From Lysinibacillus sp. BPa_S21 (GTDB lineage: Bacteria; Bacillota; Bacilli; Bacillales_A; Planococcaceae), in NCBI RefSeq assembly GCF_023337795.1, contig NZ_JALIRS010000002.1:372001-436000 (forward strand): DNA of 64,000 nucleotides, in the 5' to 3' direction. How positions within the stretch are numbered: position 1 is the stretch's first letter; the number at the start of each line of letters is the position of its first letter. Shown piece after piece: positions 46,817 through 56,774 of the stretch. The translations under genes and the position numbers were made by a program. The notes under the pieces are model-generated. The model was not told the DNA's origin. It saw only the letters and a list, made by a program, of their open reading frames with translations, and made no database searches.

Positions 46817-47785
46817 CTAAAATTGTATTTCAGCTTCTGTATATTGTCCAATCTTTCTGAATTTCTCATAACGATCCTCAATTAATTGTTCACCATTTAA
46901 AGAACTCAAAGCTTTTAATGTGTCGCTTATACATTCTTTTATATTAAGTGCTTGTTTCGCTACATTACGATGAGCTCCACCTGTTATTTCAGGAATAATT
47001 CCATCAATAACGCCAAGTTCTTTTAAGTCAGGTGCTGTTATACGCATTGCTTCTGCCGCTTGCTTTCCTAGGGTACCATCACGCCATAAAATCGATGCAG
47101 CCCCTTCTGGTGAGATAACCGAATACGTTGAGTTTTCTAACATAAAGACGCGATTCGCTACACCTAAAGCAATTGCACCACCACTACCGCCTTCTCCAAT
47201 AACAATAGAAATAACTGGCACTGTTAGGCCCGCCATTTCAACTAGATTTCTGGCAATTGCTTCACTTTGACCACGTTCCTCAGCTGCCTTACCGGGATAA
47301 GCTCCTTTCGTATCAATAAAACAAATAATTGGTCGCTTAAATTTCTCCGCCTGCTTCATTAAGCGTAATGCCTTGCGATATCCTTCAGGGTGTGGCATAC
47401 CAAAATTCCGACGAATATTTTCTTTAGTTGATTTTCCACGTTGATGTCCAACAATTGTTACAGGCTGACCTTCAAAAAGAGCAATTCCTCCAAGAATAGC
47501 CGCATCGTCCCCAAACGTACGGTCACCATGTAACTCAATAAAGTTTTCACACATAGCCTCTATATATTGTAATGTCGTTGGTCGCTCTGGATGTCTAGCA
47601 ACCTGGACACGATCCCACGGCTTCATATTGGCATAAATGGATTGTTCTAACTGTGTTAGACGTGTTTCTAATGTTTCAATTTCGCCTGTCATATCTACAT
47701 CCGCATCGGCAGCAATCGTTTTTAACTCATCAATTTTTTCACGTAATTGTACTACTGGTTCTTCAAAAGCTAAATTTTTAGACAT
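46817..47785 (-). CDS. accA: Acetyl-CoA carboxylase carboxyltransferase subunit alpha
   Basis: A 322-residue subunit that, with AccD, moves carboxyl from biotin to acetyl-CoA to make malonyl-CoA for fatty-acid synthesis. The crotonase-like fold shows [19 protein letters not shown] and [19 protein letters not shown]. Its start lies 8 nt inside the accD end, so translation is coupled and subunits are made in equal amounts. There is no terminator at its 3' end that I can identify. Confidence 0.97.
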   Translation of the reverse strand: MSKNLAFEEPVVQLREKIDELKTIAADADVDMTGEIETLETRLTQLEQSIYANMKPWDRVQVARHPERPTTLQYIEAMCENFIELHGDRTFGDDAAILGGIALFEGQPVTIVGHQRGKSTKENIRRNFGMPHPEGYRKALRLMKQAEKFKRPIICFIDTKGAYPGKAAEERGQSEAIARNLVEMAGLTVPVISIVIGEGGSGGAIALGVANRVFMLENSTYSVISPEGAASILWRDGTLGKQAAEAMRITAPDLKELGVIDGIIPEITGGAHRNVAKQALNIKECISDTLKALSSLNGEQLIEDRYEKFRKIGQYTEAEIQF

Positions 47786-48626
47786 GTTGCACGCCGCCTT
47801 TCGTATGCATTTTTACAAGCACTGCTACTTGGTTTCGTAAATCTTTTCGATGGAAGATTGCATCAAGCTGACCATGCGCTAGTAAGAATTCCGCTGTTTG
47901 GAAATCACTTGGCAGTTTTTCTCTTACCGTTTCTTCTATGACACGACGACCAGCAAAACCAATCAATGCTTGTGGTTCAGCAATATTAATATCTCCAACA
48001 GAGGCAAAACTTGCAGAAACGCCACCTGTTGTAGGATGCGTCAAAATAGAAATAAACAATAGACCTTCATCACTATGACGTTTTAATGCCACACTTGTTT
48101 TTGCCATTTGCATTAATGATAGAATGCCTTCTTGCATTCGCGCACCACCGCTAGCAGTAAAGATAATAAACGGTAAACGTAATTCAGTAGCTTTTTCAAC
48201 AGCAAGTGTAATTTTCTCACCCACAACTGAGCCCATTGAGCCCATTCGGAAATGTGAATCCATAATTGCTACAACAATTTCTTCCCCATCTAGAGAACCT
48301 ATCCCAGTCAGTACAGCTTCGCTTAATCCTGTTTTTTGTTGATCCGCTGATATTTTTTCTATATAAGCAGGGAAATTAAGTGGATTACCAGTCTGTAAAT
48401 GATCATCCATTGAAACAAATGATCCTTCATCTAAAAAATCTGCTACGCGCTCCTGTGCTGTCATTTTGAAATGATGGTCACATTTTGTACATACCTTATG
48501 ATTTTTTTCTAGTTCCTTCGTTAATTGAATGTGACGGCATTCTGGACATTTTGTCATAAGACCTTCTGGAAATCCCTTTTCTTGTCCATCCTCTTTCTTT
48601 TTAGTGAATAAGCTACGAATTGCCAT
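47778..48626 (-). CDS. accD: Acetyl-CoA carboxylase carboxyltransferase subunit beta
   Basis: A 282-residue partner of AccA. The N-terminal zinc ribbon has CPEC and CTKC about 18 residues apart (around 28-50). The catalytic crotonase fold includes [12 protein letters not shown] and [12 protein letters not shown]. It follows the FadR-type regulator gene by 21 nt on the same strand and overlaps accA. In B. subtilis the neighbour upstream is the malic enzyme ytsJ; here that gene is absent and a regulator takes its place. Confidence 0.97.
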   Translation of the reverse strand: MAIRSLFTKKKEDGQEKGFPEGLMTKCPECRHIQLTKELEKNHKVCTKCDHHFKMTAQERVADFLDEGSFVSMDDHLQTGNPLNFPAYIEKISADQQKTGLSEAVLTGIGSLDGEEIVVAIMDSHFRMGSMGSVVGEKITLAVEKATELRLPFIIFTASGGARMQEGILSLMQMAKTSVALKRHSDEGLLFISILTHPTTGGVSASFASVGDINIAEPQALIGFAGRRVIEETVREKLPSDFQTAEFLLAHGQLDAIFHRKDLRNQVAVLVKMHTKGGVQHV

Positions 48627-48647
48627 GTTTGACTCCCCCTTTGTTGT

Positions 48648-49289
48648 CTAATTACTTTGTACAATCCTCATCCATTGCTCGTAAGCTTTTAATGCTTCTT
48701 TTTCATAGCCTAGCTGCATCGATTTCAACATAGTTTGAATGATTATTTTTTCTTCTTCTGTTGAGTTTCGATTTAATCGGTCACCGTCATAAACTGCTAA
48801 CTGAAACCAGACTTTTAGTGAAAGACGATTTCCTGACGTAATGATTATTTCTCGTAAAACATCCCGACAATTAATCGTACCTTCGATCTCTAGCTTTACA
48901 AAAAAACTGTCCCACACAGGTAGTGTTCGCAGAGTCTCTGTACAACTTATTACGCGAATAGCTTCCTTTTCATGAATTTGTCGCGTTAATTCGACATCCT
49001 TTTTCGATTTTTCATCTTCTAATATAAACATCGACAATATTTCTACGAGCTGATGCTTTTGTGTAGAAGCCAGGAAAGTACCTCCCCCATGCCTCGTTTC
49101 AATAAGACCTAGCAACTCTAAACTTCGCAATGCCTCTCTCACAGAGGATCGCCCGACACCTAGACGTTCTGATAGGACTCGTTCGGAAGGTAGCTTTTCA
49201 CCAGCCTGTATTTTTTCTAATTTAATAAGTTGTCGTAATTGTTGGACGATATCTAAAAACACTTTCTTTTGTTCAGTTTTTTTATCCAT
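48648..49289 (-). CDS. GntR/FadR-family transcriptional regulator
   Basis: A 213-residue regulator with a typical GntR winged helix (AGEKLPSERVLSERLGVGRS; SVREALRSLELLGLIETRHG). The C-terminal effector part is helical and shorter and less regular than a standard FCD domain, and I cannot name the ligand. It is first in an apparent operon with accD-accA (21-nt gap). A TGGTCTGGCCA palindrome 78 nt upstream is a FadR-subfamily-type site, suggesting self-regulation and control of malonyl-CoA supply. The ribosome site is GAGGAG. Confidence 0.87.
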   Translation of the reverse strand: MDKKTEQKKVFLDIVQQLRQLIKLEKIQAGEKLPSERVLSERLGVGRSSVREALRSLELLGLIETRHGGGTFLASTQKHQLVEILSMFILEDEKSKKDVELTRQIHEKEAIRVISCTETLRTLPVWDSFFVKLEIEGTINCRDVLREIIITSGNRLSLKVWFQLAVYDGDRLNRNSTEEEKIIIQTMLKSMQLGYEKEALKAYEQWMRIVQSN

Positions 49290-49366
49290 ACGATCAACTC
49301 CTCTTAACCAATATCACCTTGGTGTAATTGTATATGTCGCTACAAAACATTTGTAAATGAAGATTA

Positions 49367-49387
49367 AAAAGTGGTCTGGCCACTTTT
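49367..49387. promoter_or_regulatory. Candidate FadR-type operator
   Basis: AAAAGTGG and CCACTTTT flank TCTGG, giving a perfect 8-bp-arm palindrome with TGGTCTGGCCA at its centre. FadR-subfamily GntR proteins bind TGGT-N3-ACCA-like sites. It lies between dnaE and the regulator gene. Confidence 0.6.
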
Positions 49388-49432
49388 GAACATTGATTAT
49401 AGCTTACAAAATAACTGTTAAAAAGTAAAGAA

Positions 49433-49459
49433 AAACTGCATAAAAATTTATGCAGTTTC
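49433..49459 (-). terminator. dnaE terminator
   Basis: AACTGCATAAA / TTTATGCAGTT hairpin, followed on the minus strand by TTTCTTTAC. Confidence 0.8.
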
Positions 49460-49476
49460 TAAAATTCCCTTCAATT

Positions 49477-52400
49477 TCATATTCTTTTCGTCGCTTGCGC
49501 ATGTTTTACTTTCACTTGAGGTCTACCAAAGCGCCTTTCAAGTGTTCCCTCAATGTAAAGCAATTCATCTTCTAGTAACAGCTCTTGAACAAGATGAAAA
49601 ACCTGCGGGAATAAAGTTATAGATACCGTTCCAAACTCATCCTGAAGCTGAACAAAGGCCATTTGCTCACCTTTTTTTGTGCGTATTTTCTTTACTTCTT
49701 CTATCAAGCCTATCATTTTTACAAACGTACCGTCACGAGCACCCTTCAACTCTCGGCACGTACTATTTACTTCATTCCAAAAAGTTCTTTCAGCTGAGAC
49801 TGGATGTGCTGAAATATAAAACCCAAGACTTTCCTTTTCATGAAGTAGTTTTTCCTTTTGAGGCATAGCTTCCGCTTCCATATACTTCGGCTTACCAAAA
49901 CTAAAGGCAGTCGCCGATTCCATATCAATATCCTCAGTTGGTCTTAGTAATTCAGCATGCTTTAAAGCCGCCTCCAATGTAGCAATTAATACAGCACGAT
50001 CCTTCCCTATATAATCGAGAGCCCCAGCGAAGATTAATGATTCCATTACTTTTGGTTTAAAATGCTGTGCACTTAAAGCAACTGCCAAGTCAAATAAATT
50101 ATCAAATGCTTCTGCATTCGTTTGGCGTAATCCATTCACTGTCTCTATAAATGGTTGTGGTACTCCTTTTATTCCAGATAAGCTATAGCGAATCCCATCT
50201 TTTTCAACAGTGAAAAATTTTGTACTCTGTTTTAATGAAGGTGGATAAAACGGGATCCCTTTCTCTTTCGCTTCACTCACAATCTGTAAGATTTTCTCCA
50301 CATTTCCTGTTGCATTTGATAAAAGTGCTGTATAAAAGCTTTGTGGGAAATATGCTTTTAAATAGGCCATTTGGTAGGAAATAATGCTATATGCGACAGC
50401 ATGGCTTTTAGGGAAACCATAGTCTGCAAAGCGCACAATTAATGCATACACCTCTTCTGCCACATGAACTTCAAAGCCTTGCTTCATTGCTCCATTTACA
50501 AATGCGGCACGTTGCTCCTCTAATACTTGACGATTTTTCTTACTAACCGCCCGACGCAATAAATCCGCTTGTCCCATCGTAAAACCTGCCATCACCGAAG
50601 CGATTTGCATAATCTGTTCTTGATAAACTATGACACCAAATGTCTCTCGTAAAATGGGTTCTAAAGCTGGATGAGGCATAGTAACCGATTCCCTTCCTGC
50701 TTTCCGTCTTGCATACACAGGAATAAAATCCATCGGACCAGGGCGATACAACGCATTGACTGCCACTATATCTAAAAAATGGGTTGGATGAATATCACGT
50801 AAAGCTTGCTTCATACCTTCCGATTCTAATTGAAAAATCCCTAATGTATCTCCCATTTGAAGAAGTTTTAAGGTCTTTTCATCTTGCATTGGAATAAGCT
50901 CAAACTCTATCCAAGGACCACCTGCTTTATAAATTGACCAACGTATCTGCTCCAAAATTGTCAGGTTGCGCAATCCTAAAAAATCCATTTTGACAAGTCC
51001 ACTAGCTTCTACATCTCCCATGGGCCATTGCGTACAATATATTTCATCATGCCCTTGTTCAATCGGTACCGTATTGACTAATGGTGAAGGTGACAGCACA
51101 ATCCCAGCAGCATGAGTAGAAGAATTTCTTGGCATCCCTTCAAGTTTTAACGCCACCTCAAGCCAGCGACGATGTTTTTCATCCTCAGCTAACCAGCCTT
51201 GTAAGCTTTGTGATTCGGCCACAGCCTTTTGCAAGGTTATTCCAGGTTTATTGGGAATCATTTTTGAGATTTTCTCCAATGTTTCAGCATCAAAACCAAA
51301 AACACGGGCAACATCTCTAGCAACTGCCTTAGCAGATAACGTACCAAACGTAATAATTTGCGCTACATTTGCCTTTCCATATTTCTGAGCGACATACTGA
51401 ATGACTTTTTGTCTTTTACTATCGACAAAATCGATATCTATATCTGGCAAAGTAACACGTTCAGGGTTTAAAAATCGTTCAAATAATAAGCCGTACGCTA
51501 ATGGATCTACTTGTGTAATAGATAAGCTATAAGCAACAAGAGAACTTGCTGATGAACCACGTCCAGGACCAGTTAAAATACGATTTTCTTTAGCAAAATG
51601 CATAAAATCTGCAACAATTAAAAAATAATCAGCAAAGCCCATCGAACAAATAATTTCAAGCTCATATTGAAGTCGCTCCCGATAAGCTAGGGGAATTTCA
51701 GTTTGCTTTAAACGTTCTGACAATCCTTCAAAAGCTTCTTTGACAAGCAAACTTTCAGCCGTTTCCCCTGTCGGCACTGGAAATTTAGGCATTTGCACGT
51801 GCATTTCAGGAATTTTCGCCGTACAGCTTACTAGCATTGTTGCACTAGACGCAAGCCATTCTGGATGATCAGCAAACCAACTTTGCCATTCTTCTTCCGT
51901 TGGGGCATAATAACCTTGTAAATGGGCTGATAGCATTGTACCGGAAAGCTTTTCACCAGAGTCTATCGCCCTTGCAACCTCAAAGGCAAAATGATCGTCT
52001 GGACGTAAAAAATAGCAACTTTGAGAGGCAACGATCGTTATGTTCATAGATTTACACCATGCTACAAACGTTTCTTCATTTTCAGCTACCACCCCTGCAG
52101 GTCTTACTATCCCCATAAATAAACGGTTCCCAAAAACTTTATGTAATGCACTTGCTACTTCATTCCAATCCTCAATGTCTTTTAAGTCATCCGAAGAAAG
52201 CAATGCCACACAGCCCGCTGCATATCCTTCAAGCCATTTCCATGGAAGTGCATCATCCGCTCTAATTGAAACTGCACTACTAATCTTTAAAAGATGCTGG
52301 TAGCCTTCTTGTGTCTGAGCATACAGCACAAGTGGAACCTTTCTGTCATGCCACTGCACATCAATCGAGAGCCCTAATACAGCATGAATATTCGCTTGCT

Positions 52401-52560
52401 GCAATGCTTTACAAAAAGGCAAAAGCCCGTACAATTTTGAATTGACGATTGCACAGGCCTGAGTATTTTGCTCTTGTAAAAAAGGGATCAATTGTTCAAG
52501 CCGAATCGTACTTTTCAATAAATCCGCACTCGTATGCATTTTCGTGTATACATGTTTCAA
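49477..52560 (-). CDS. dnaE: DNA polymerase III alpha subunit DnaE
   Basis: A 1027-residue replicative polymerase that in Firmicutes extends primers on the lagging strand before hand-over to PolC. An N-terminal PHP-like domain (about 1-230) lacks the usual histidine/aspartate metal ligands (KMHTSADLL, then VNSKLYGLL). The catalytic palm has TGPGRGSSASSLVAY and PDIDIDF with two active-site aspartates. A helix-hairpin-helix region and a C-terminal OB fold (FVKMIGLIEEVKKIRTKKGE) follow. It is shorter than the B. subtilis protein (1115 residues as I recall). Confidence 0.95.
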   Translation of the reverse strand: MKHVYTKMHTSADLLKSTIRLEQLIPFLQEQNTQACAIVNSKLYGLLPFCKALQQANIHAVLGLSIDVQWHDRKVPLVLYAQTQEGYQHLLKISSAVSIRADDALPWKWLEGYAAGCVALLSSDDLKDIEDWNEVASALHKVFGNRLFMGIVRPAGVVAENEETFVAWCKSMNITIVASQSCYFLRPDDHFAFEVARAIDSGEKLSGTMLSAHLQGYYAPTEEEWQSWFADHPEWLASSATMLVSCTAKIPEMHVQMPKFPVPTGETAESLLVKEAFEGLSERLKQTEIPLAYRERLQYELEIICSMGFADYFLIVADFMHFAKENRILTGPGRGSSASSLVAYSLSITQVDPLAYGLLFERFLNPERVTLPDIDIDFVDSKRQKVIQYVAQKYGKANVAQIITFGTLSAKAVARDVARVFGFDAETLEKISKMIPNKPGITLQKAVAESQSLQGWLAEDEKHRRWLEVALKLEGMPRNSSTHAAGIVLSPSPLVNTVPIEQGHDEIYCTQWPMGDVEASGLVKMDFLGLRNLTILEQIRWSIYKAGGPWIEFELIPMQDEKTLKLLQMGDTLGIFQLESEGMKQALRDIHPTHFLDIVAVNALYRPGPMDFIPVYARRKAGRESVTMPHPALEPILRETFGVIVYQEQIMQIASVMAGFTMGQADLLRRAVSKKNRQVLEEQRAAFVNGAMKQGFEVHVAEEVYALIVRFADYGFPKSHAVAYSIISYQMAYLKAYFPQSFYTALLSNATGNVEKILQIVSEAKEKGIPFYPPSLKQSTKFFTVEKDGIRYSLSGIKGVPQPFIETVNGLRQTNAEAFDNLFDLAVALSAQHFKPKVMESLIFAGALDYIGKDRAVLIATLEAALKHAELLRPTEDIDMESATAFSFGKPKYMEAEAMPQKEKLLHEKESLGFYISAHPVSAERTFWNEVNSTCRELKGARDGTFVKMIGLIEEVKKIRTKKGEQMAFVQLQDEFGTVSITLFPQVFHLVQELLLEDELLYIEGTLERRFGRPQVKVKHAQATKRI

Positions 52561-52687
52561 ATGAATCCCTTCCTTTCTAAGTATTTAAAAATGTTAATTT
52601 CAAAACTTTATTATTATGGCAGAAGTACGTTCTTATTCTCTTAAGTTTACAAATAATCACCAAATATCGAAAAATTACCATGATGAG

Positions 52688-52920
52688 TGTTGATCTCCGT
52701 TTGGGCGCTTTGTTGCTGCCGCTTCGCTTTCGCACAGATAAAACATTTGTAGCTGACGCTTCGCTTTCGCGCAGAGCAGAGCTTCCTGGGGGCGTCCGAT
52801 GAGCCGCTTGGGCCAACACGATGTTGGTCACGAAGGCGTTATCACAGGACGTGATGCTCTTAGCCTTCGTTCCCCTATCGCTGATCCCCAAGGAGTCGCC
52901 CAGCCTCCACTACAATCACC
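52688..52920. repeat. Inter-operon composite repeat, full modular copy
   Basis: It runs from TGTTGATCTCCGTTTGGGCG to GCCTCCACTACAATCACC. It holds two 37-bp-type modules, GGGGGCGTCCGATGAGCCGC, the AACACGATGTTGGTC stretch and the CGAAGGCGTTATCAC hairpin. Frames open across it are repeat artefacts. 52561-52983 contains no gene. Confidence 0.88.
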
Positions 52921-52983
52921 TTATATATGACAACGTTTAACAATGTCATCCACTAATTTTAGCGAAGAGCCCAATATTCATGT

Positions 52984-53928
52984 TTATCGATATGATTTAC
53001 AAATTTCCTGTAATCTCGTTATAACACGTTCTGCTTCTTCCCATGAATAAGCTGTAGCCCCCGAAGCGAGCGGATGCCCACCACCATTGAATTCCTTTGC
53101 CAACGTGTTAATAATAGGGCCTTTTGAACGTAAACGCACACGAATCTGATCGACCTCTTCAATGAAGACCACCCATGCACAAATATCTTTCACACTTCCA
53201 AGACAACCAACTAATAGGGATGCCTCTGACGGGACAACATTGAATTCTGTCAGTAACTCCTTTGTCAGCTTGATATGTGCTGCCCCATACTCATCCATTT
53301 TGAAGTTTTGATAAATATAACCTTGTAAATTTAAAAGCTTTTGCTCCATTTCATACATTCCATCGAAAATTTGATTTCGATCAAAATTATATGTAATGAG
53401 CTCCCCTGCTATTTTAAACGTTTTTACGGTCGTGCTAGGGAATTGGAAACGTCCTGTATCCCCTACAATACCAGCAAATAATAATCTTGCTGAGGCATCA
53501 GGTAGCATCCAGTTGGCCAGTTGTTTCCCTTCCTCAAAAAGCTCATAAATCATTTCACTACAAGAGCTCGCAGTTGTATCCACCCATAGTAAATCACCAT
53601 ACGGATCATCATTTGGATGGTGATCAATCTTAATAATCATTTTACCCTTTGTATAGCGTTGATCGTCCACACGTGCTGTATTTGCTGTATCTGTCACAAT
53701 AACTAAAGCATCGTCGTATATATCATCTGTTATGTTATCTGGATTTGCTAAAAATGATAAAGATTCTTCATGCTCACCTACTGCATAAACCTTTTTTTCC
53801 GGATAGTTTGCTAAAATAAGCTCTTTTAACCCTTGCTGAGATCCATAAGCGTCTGGATCTGGGCGCACATGGCGATGAATAACGATTGTTTCATATGAAG
53901 CAATTGTGTCGATGATTTGTCTTTTCAA
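52984..53928 (-). CDS. nrnA: NanoRNase / 3',5'-bisphosphate nucleotidase (DHH family)
   Basis: A 314-residue DHH-DHHA1 phosphoesterase that degrades oligoribonucleotides two to five nucleotides long and, in Bacillus, pAp. Metal motifs are HRHVRPDPDAYG, VTDTANTARVD, DHHPNDD and the C-terminal GGGHPLASGA. I start at the TTG at 53928, because GGGGG lies 8 nt upstream; this gives the B. subtilis length (313). An ATG 13 codons earlier lacks a ribosome site. It diverges from ytpI, as in B. subtilis. Confidence 0.93.
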   Translation of the reverse strand: MKRQIIDTIASYETIVIHRHVRPDPDAYGSQQGLKELILANYPEKKVYAVGEHEESLSFLANPDNITDDIYDDALVIVTDTANTARVDDQRYTKGKMIIKIDHHPNDDPYGDLLWVDTTASSCSEMIYELFEEGKQLANWMLPDASARLLFAGIVGDTGRFQFPSTTVKTFKIAGELITYNFDRNQIFDGMYEMEQKLLNLQGYIYQNFKMDEYGAAHIKLTKELLTEFNVVPSEASLLVGCLGSVKDICAWVVFIEEVDQIRVRLRSKGPIINTLAKEFNGGGHPLASGATAYSWEEAERVITRLQEICKSYR

Positions 53929-54018
53929 ATTAATTTCCCCCAATTTGATAGTAATAACCGTTAGCATTTTTCCTCAATAATCGTTACAATAATGACTAGT
54001 TATGCTAGGAGGTTTACT

Positions 54019-54324
54019 ATGATCAATTTAATATTTGTGTTTGCAATAATCATATCATTTGTTTTTTATTTTTATTTTAAAACAAAACAGTTTCGTTCTC
54101 CATTACCAATTGCTAAAAATTGGTACAAAAGCAAGGCTAATGTAAGTCTTGGTGCATTTATTCTTTTATTCGGTTTTAACCAAGCGTATTTATTCCCTGG
54201 GCTATTTACATTTATTATTGTAGCAATTCTTGTCGTTTTAGGCATCTTTGTTGTGATCGAAAATAGTAAGAAGGTTCGTCACTACGGTCAATTTGTTGAA
54301 GAAGAGTACCGAATTAACCAATGA
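54019..54324 (+). CDS. ytpI: YtpI-like membrane protein
   Basis: A 101-residue protein with three membrane segments (about 2-22, 42-60 and 66-87) and the conserved SPLPIAKNWYKSKANVSLGA loop between the first two. Its function is unknown. The start at 54019 has AGGAGG 7 nt upstream. It lies between nrnA and ytoI, the same place as in B. subtilis. Confidence 0.85.
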   Translation: MINLIFVFAIIISFVFYFYFKTKQFRSPLPIAKNWYKSKANVSLGAFILLFGFNQAYLFPGLFTFIIVAILVVLGIFVVIENSKKVRHYGQFVEEEYRINQ

Positions 54325-54332
54325 AAAAATCC

Positions 54333-54350
54333 ATTATGCCCGGGCATAAT
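54333..54350. repeat. ATTATGCC-type palindrome, copy 4
   Basis: ATTATGCCCGGGCATAAT is an 18-bp perfect palindrome centred on CCCGGG, 9 nt after the ytpI stop. It lacks the CCGAT flank of copies 1-3. Confidence 0.75.
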
Positions 54351-54360
54351 TAAAAAAGTG

Positions 54361-54400
54361 AAAGGGATGGCCTAGCATTTCCTCTAGGCCATCCCTTTTT
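54361..54400. terminator. Bidirectional terminator between ytpI and ytoI
   Basis: A 15-bp perfect stem (AAAGGGATGGCCTAG and complement) with T-rich sequence on both sides. Confidence 0.9.
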
Positions 54401-54408
54401 GTGTTTTC

Positions 54409-55716
54409 TTAACGCTCCAGTAATTGGAACATCATCATTGCCTTCCCAACAAGCATTTGTTGATTAAACACTTCGAAGTCCATTTTCACAAACTTACGAC
54501 TCATGTCTAATATTCGAGGTTTTACAGTAAGTGTACTTTCCATTTGCACAGGCTTGATGAAATAAATCGTCATGTTTTCGGCAACAGCATCCCCACGCTT
54601 ACGGCGCTTTAATGCGAATGAGCCAACTTCCGCTAACAAAGTTGTAAATGCTCCATAAGAAATTGCCCCATATTGGTTTGTCATTTGAGGTGTTACTTTA
54701 AATTCTACGATTAATTCTTCATCGCCAAGCACCTTCATCTCGTTTTTCACTAAATCATCAATCGTTTCACCATGCTGCGGCTGTCTTTGAGCAAGCTGAA
54801 GTGCTTTTAGTACATCTTGTCGGCTAATCACACCTTGCAAAATATTGTCATCATCGACAATTGGTAATAGGTCAATCCCTTCCCAAATCATACGATGTCC
54901 TGCAGAAGCAACACTCATTTTCATCGATCCAGCGATCGGATTTTTTGTCATAACCTTTTCAATAAGCTCGTTTTCTTCTCGACCAATAACGTCTTTAACG
55001 GTAATCATCCCAACAAGCTTATTGTTTGCTGTAACAACAGGAAACGCACCATGAGTTGTTCGTTCATTTAGCTTTTGGAAATGACGAATTGTTTCATCAT
55101 TTCGAAGGACAGAAGTATCAGTCATTGGCACATAAATATCTTCAATAAATAAAATATCTTTTTTGATTAACTGATCATAAATTGCACGATTAATCATTGT
55201 TGCCACAGTAAAGGTATCATAACTTGTAGAAATAATTGGTAGATCCAAGGAATCTGCGAGTAACTTGTTCTCCTCTGTTGTATCAAAGCCCCCTGTAATT
55301 AAAACAGCTGCACCAGCTCGCAGTGCATTTTCATGAGCTTTAATACGGTTACCAACGATGAGCAAGCTTCCTGCATCTGTATAACGCATCATATCTTCTA
55401 ATTGCATGGCACCAATAACAAATTTCGTTAACGTTTTATGTAGACCTGTTTTTCCACCTAAAACTTGGCCATCTACAATGTTAACGATTTCAGCAAAGGT
55501 TAACCGCTCAATATTTTCTTTCTTTTTCTTCTCAATACGAATTGTTCCAACACGTTCAATAGAGCTTACTAAACGACGATTTTCCGCTTCTTTAATAGCA
55601 CGGTATGCCGTTCCTTCACTCACCTGCATTTCTTTTGCAATTTGACGTACTGAAATTTTATCACCCACGGGTAATGATTCGATGTATTGTAAAATTCTCT
55701 CATGTTTTGTAGACAA
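54409..55716 (-). CDS. ytoI: DRTGG-CBS-hotdog domain protein YtoI
   Basis: A 435-residue four-part protein. An N-terminal helix-turn-helix (about 1-60, VRQIAKEMQVSEGTAYRAIK) is followed by a DRTGG domain (about 72-180), two CBS motifs (about 190-310, VTANNKLVGMITVKDVIG) and a hot-dog thioesterase-like domain (about 330-435, TNQYGAISYGAFTTLLAEV). CBS domains usually bind adenine nucleotides, so a ligand-controlled regulator or enzyme is likely. The exact role is unknown. It neighbours nrnA and ytkL, as in B. subtilis. Confidence 0.9.
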   Translation of the reverse strand: MSTKHERILQYIESLPVGDKISVRQIAKEMQVSEGTAYRAIKEAENRRLVSSIERVGTIRIEKKKKENIERLTFAEIVNIVDGQVLGGKTGLHKTLTKFVIGAMQLEDMMRYTDAGSLLIVGNRIKAHENALRAGAAVLITGGFDTTEENKLLADSLDLPIISTSYDTFTVATMINRAIYDQLIKKDILFIEDIYVPMTDTSVLRNDETIRHFQKLNERTTHGAFPVVTANNKLVGMITVKDVIGREENELIEKVMTKNPIAGSMKMSVASAGHRMIWEGIDLLPIVDDDNILQGVISRQDVLKALQLAQRQPQHGETIDDLVKNEMKVLGDEELIVEFKVTPQMTNQYGAISYGAFTTLLAEVGSFALKRRKRGDAVAENMTIYFIKPVQMESTLTVKPRILDMSRKFVKMDFEVFNQQMLVGKAMMMFQLLER

Positions 55717-55869
55717 AATATCACCTATTTCTCAAGCATCAAATTCTGCTCTTAGTGTACCATATTTTTTATAAAAATATTTAATATAAAGTGATGAATT
55801 TGTTTTACTTTTCCCATCGTTTCAACTACGCACGTGGTGCCAACTCATATAGTACAGCAGTGTCGCTGA

Positions 55870-56553
55870 TTAGGAACAGTTTACTTTTTCACCCGCTTTT
55901 AAAATTTGAACCTCTGCATTTTGCACTAAATCTGCAAAAATTTGTGGATCCTGCTCGATTGGAGGGAATGTATTGTAATGAACTGGTACGACAATTTTCG
56001 GCTTCAAAAACGAAACTGCACAAGCCGCATCTTCTGGACCCATTGTAAAATTGTCCCCAATTGGTAAAAATGCAATATCAATAGGATGGCGTTCTCCGAT
56101 TAACTTCATATCACCAAACAAAGCTGTATCACCTGCGTGATAAATTGTTAATCCTTCAATAAACAATAAAATTCCGGCAGGCATTCCCATATAAATAATT
56201 TCATTATTTTCCGTTACATATGAAGAACCGTGGAACGCTTGCGTAAACTTCACTTTACCAAAATCAAATTCCTTAGCTCCCCCTATATGCATTGGATGCG
56301 CTTTCACCCCTTGCCAAGAAATCCAATTGGCTAACTCATTTGGTGCAATAACGAGTGCATCTTTTTTCTTTGCAAGCTCTACTGTATCCCCGACATGATC
56401 ATTATGGCCATGTGTAAGTAAAATAATATCTGGTGCTTCATCAGCTACCTTTAAATCTGTTTGCCCATTCCCATTAATGAATGGATCTATCAATATTGTT
56501 TTCCCATTTGATTGAATTTTGACAACAGAATGTCCATGATAACTAATTTCCAT
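55870..56553 (-). CDS. ytkL: UPF0173 metal-dependent hydrolase YtkL
   Basis: A 227-residue metallo-beta-lactamase-fold hydrolase. The zinc motif is [10 protein letters not shown], with further ligands in [11 protein letters not shown] and [13 protein letters not shown] start at the ATG at 56553, because GGGAGG lies 8 nt upstream; this equals the B. subtilis YtkL length. The substrate is unknown. It diverges from the M24 peptidase gene. Confidence 0.92.
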   Translation of the reverse strand: MEISYHGHSVVKIQSNGKTILIDPFINGNGQTDLKVADEAPDIILLTHGHNDHVGDTVELAKKKDALVIAPNELANWISWQGVKAHPMHIGGAKEFDFGKVKFTQAFHGSSYVTENNEIIYMGMPAGILLFIEGLTIYHAGDTALFGDMKLIGERHPIDIAFLPIGDNFTMGPEDAACAVSFLKPKIVVPVHYNTFPPIEQDPQIFADLVQNAEVQILKAGEKVNCS

Positions 56554-56774
56554 ATCCGTTTCCTCCCTACAGTGCATATTATTCTACATCATTTTTATTC
56601 GCTATTCATGCGGTTTTCCCCTTTTTTTGATATGCTAGTACTGAGAATAATAGATTCTTTCCTAACATAGATATACCTTGTTAAGAAAGAAAAATTCATT
56701 CGATCAAAGCCAGGCTGTAATTATAGCCAAAGCACGTGCAATTTTTTTCTATGCAATAAGAGGAGGAACTGTTT

